6,844 nt of DNA from the NCBI GenBank assembly GCA_900766125.1, contig CAAFUD010000060.1, positions 1-6,844 of the forward strand. The letters run 5' to 3'. The translations under genes were made by a program, and so were the position numbers. How positions within the stretch are numbered: the first letter of the stretch is position 1; each line of letters begins with the position of its first letter. The notes under the pieces are model-generated. The model was not told the origin of the DNA, made no database searches, and saw only the letters and a program-made list of their open reading frames with translations. Positions 6,778 through 6,844 of this stretch are shown here, in pieces. This stretch comes from an uncultured Veillonella sp. (GTDB lineage Bacteria > Bacillota > Negativicutes > Veillonellales > Veillonellaceae).

Positions 6778-6819
6778 AAAAGGACAGTACAAACTATTTC
6801 AGTATGTACTGTCCTTTTT
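6778..6819 (+). terminator. Intrinsic terminator closing the men cluster
   Basis: AAAAGGACAGTAC (6778-6790) pairs perfectly over 13 bp with 6806-6818, around a 15-nt loop in which ACT (6793-6795) and AGT (6801-6803) could pair further. A TTTTT run (6815-6819) follows the stem's G-C part, and further T-rich sequence (TTTTG, TTTT) comes after. The matching A-run on the 5' side means it could also terminate a convergent transcript from beyond the window. It starts 25 nt after the menI stop. Confidence 0.9.
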
Positions 6820-6844
6820 GTGTTTTGTATGTTTTAATGATTAC

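Noticed and set aside
1..6844. Mobile elements, CRISPR arrays, tRNA/rRNA genes, defence or toxin modules
   Set aside because: None seen. The coding space is filled by one metabolic pathway and the spacers hold no array, transposase or structured RNA gene.

Overview
The window is a menaquinone (vitamin K2) biosynthesis cluster with all genes on the + strand. It starts inside menF and continues menD, menH, menB, then menE, menC and a hotdog-fold thioesterase that is the probable DHNA-CoA hydrolase (menI-like). The order F-D-H-B-E-C is the classical Bacillus/Firmicutes order, here with the thioesterase attached at the end. The modest G+C, A/T-rich spacers, strong GGAGG/GAGG-type ribosome binding sites and Firmicute-like MenB and MenC sequences point to a low-GC Firmicute. 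The general look of the proteins recalls Negativicutes such as Veillonella, but that genus guess is an inference made without any database search.

Layout. Positions 1-192 hold the last 63 codons of menF. Positions 232-3687 hold menD, menH and menB, packed with a 39-nt gap (menF-menD), a 4-nt ATGA overlap (menD-menH) and a 4-nt gap (menH-menB). Positions 3688-3833 are the only real internal intergenic region. It carries a CTAG-rich palindrome, a GC-rich hairpin followed by a short pyrimidine run (probable terminator or attenuator), an A/T-rich TGATTA/TAATCA repeat cluster and the menE ribosome binding site. Positions 3834-6752 hold menE, menC and menI, again nearly contiguous (7-nt gap, then ATGA overlap). 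A long perfect hairpin with a T-tract (6778-6819) closes the cluster.

Pathway. MenF turns chorismate into isochorismate. MenD adds the succinyl-semialdehyde unit from 2-oxoglutarate to give SEPHCHC. MenH removes pyruvate to give SHCHC. MenC dehydrates this to o-succinylbenzoate (OSB). MenE makes OSB-CoA, MenB closes the ring to DHNA-CoA, and the thioesterase would release DHNA. The prenylation and methylation steps (MenA, MenG/UbiE) are not in the window.

Every coding region is explained by a known pathway, and I see no previously undescribed system. The points worth a second look are the intergenic control region, the codon-bias contrast of menB with its neighbours, and a few active-site or loop deviations (Asn for His in the thioesterase, Ala for Gly in the MenE P-loop, and extra loops in MenD and MenC).
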